From Neocallimastix lanati (nom. inval.) (taxonomy: Eukaryota; Neocallimastigomycota; Neocallimastigomycetes; Neocallimastigales; Neocallimastigaceae), in the NCBI GenBank assembly GCA_016946835.1, contig JACVTC010000005.1, forward strand, positions 1,222,501 to 1,272,500: a stretch of DNA of 50,000 bases, read 5' to 3'. Below are positions 49,701 to 50,000 of the stretch, in pieces (position 1 is the stretch's first letter; every line of letters starts with the position of its first letter). The notes beneath the pieces were generated by a model. It saw only the letters and a list, made by a program, of their open reading frames with translations. It did not search any database and was not told the origin of the DNA. The translations under genes and the position numbers were made by a program.

Positions 49701-50000
49701 TATATTATAAATATTAAAATTATTTTGTACAACATAATAAAAAGAATTATTACTTGAAAAAAAATAATATATATATAATATATATATAAATTAATAAAAT
49801 GAATTTTATTAATTAAAAATGTAAAAGAAAATATATTAAATTAAGTATAAATAAATACAATCATTAATTGTTGTATCAATATTATTAATAATAATAATGT
49901 AATAATAATAAATTTAATAGCAATTAAGTTCATAATTATTAATAAATCATAATTAATAAATAATAATAAATCATAATAAATAATAATTAATAAATCATAA
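46727..50000. other. Gene-free A/T region at right edge
   Basis: This lies upstream of the P4-ATPase, so it should contain its promoter. I see only low-complexity DNA, T-run/A-run junctions (46800-46842, 47962-47990) and AAAT/AAGTAAAT microsatellites at about 49210-49355. Open frames of 60-70 codons here have no non-repetitive protein character. Confidence 0.65.
49210..49355. repeat. AAAT/AATAAAT/AAGT mixed microsatellite
   Basis: About 145 bp of irregular AAAT, AATAAAT and AAGTAAAT units. The minus strand reads as Leu/Ile/Tyr/Phe frames that are repeat artefacts. Confidence 0.85.

Overview
The window is a piece of a eukaryotic nuclear genome with extreme A+T richness. Intergenic DNA and introns are almost pure A/T, full of homopolymers and AAT, AAAT, AATAAAT and ATTTTT arrays. 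Only the exons carry ordinary complexity. Two genes point to the organism. One is an SH3-SAM-PH protein of the fungal Boi/Pob1 type. The other is a full-length axonemal inner-arm dynein heavy chain of the DNAH1 type, which only a flagellated organism needs. A fungus that makes flagellated zoospores and has such a low GC content is most simply an anaerobic gut fungus (Neocallimastigomycota). That placement is inference. No prokaryotic, viral or organellar gene was recognised.

Layout. (1) 1-1596, minus: 5' part of a Boi-like SH3-SAM-PH polarity protein, cut by the left edge. (2) 1597-10205: 8.6 kb without a recognisable gene, with two large heptanucleotide satellites, tandem duplications and hairpins. 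(3) 10206-14663, plus: Ubp6/USP14 proteasomal deubiquitinase, 18 exons, 493 aa. (4) 15543-31285, minus: DNAH1-type dynein heavy chain, about 4,336 aa in 10 exons, three of them 3.1-4.4 kb long. (5) 31286-36017: gene-poor, with a 42-47 bp minisatellite and an unusual foldback element built of inverted arrays of a 15-bp motif. (6) 36018-39485, plus: MYG1-family exonuclease, 12 exons, 326 aa, whose ATG appears to be split by an intron. (7) 39486-42006: microsatellite DNA including about 250 bp of ATTTTT repeats. (8) 42007-46726, minus: P4-type ATPase (lipid flippase), 3 exons, 1,304 aa. (9) 46727-50000: no gene seen.

The exon models were built by hand from GT-AG borders, codon phase and family similarity. 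For every complete gene the exon lengths sum to a whole number of codons, and the protein lengths match the families. The five genes share no pathway: polarity, proteasomal deubiquitination, flagellar motility, RNA processing, and lipid asymmetry. Strands alternate (-,+,-,+,-), giving two convergent pairs (Ubp6/DNAH1 and MYG1/P4-ATPase) and two widely spaced divergent pairs. There is no sign of clustering by function.

The most interesting non-coding signals are the inverted 15-bp arrays at 35325-35611; the complementary AAU and AUU tracts in the two introns flanking the frame-neutral 4,404-nt DNAH1 exon; the interrupted MYG1 start codon; and a 15-nt microexon in Ubp6.
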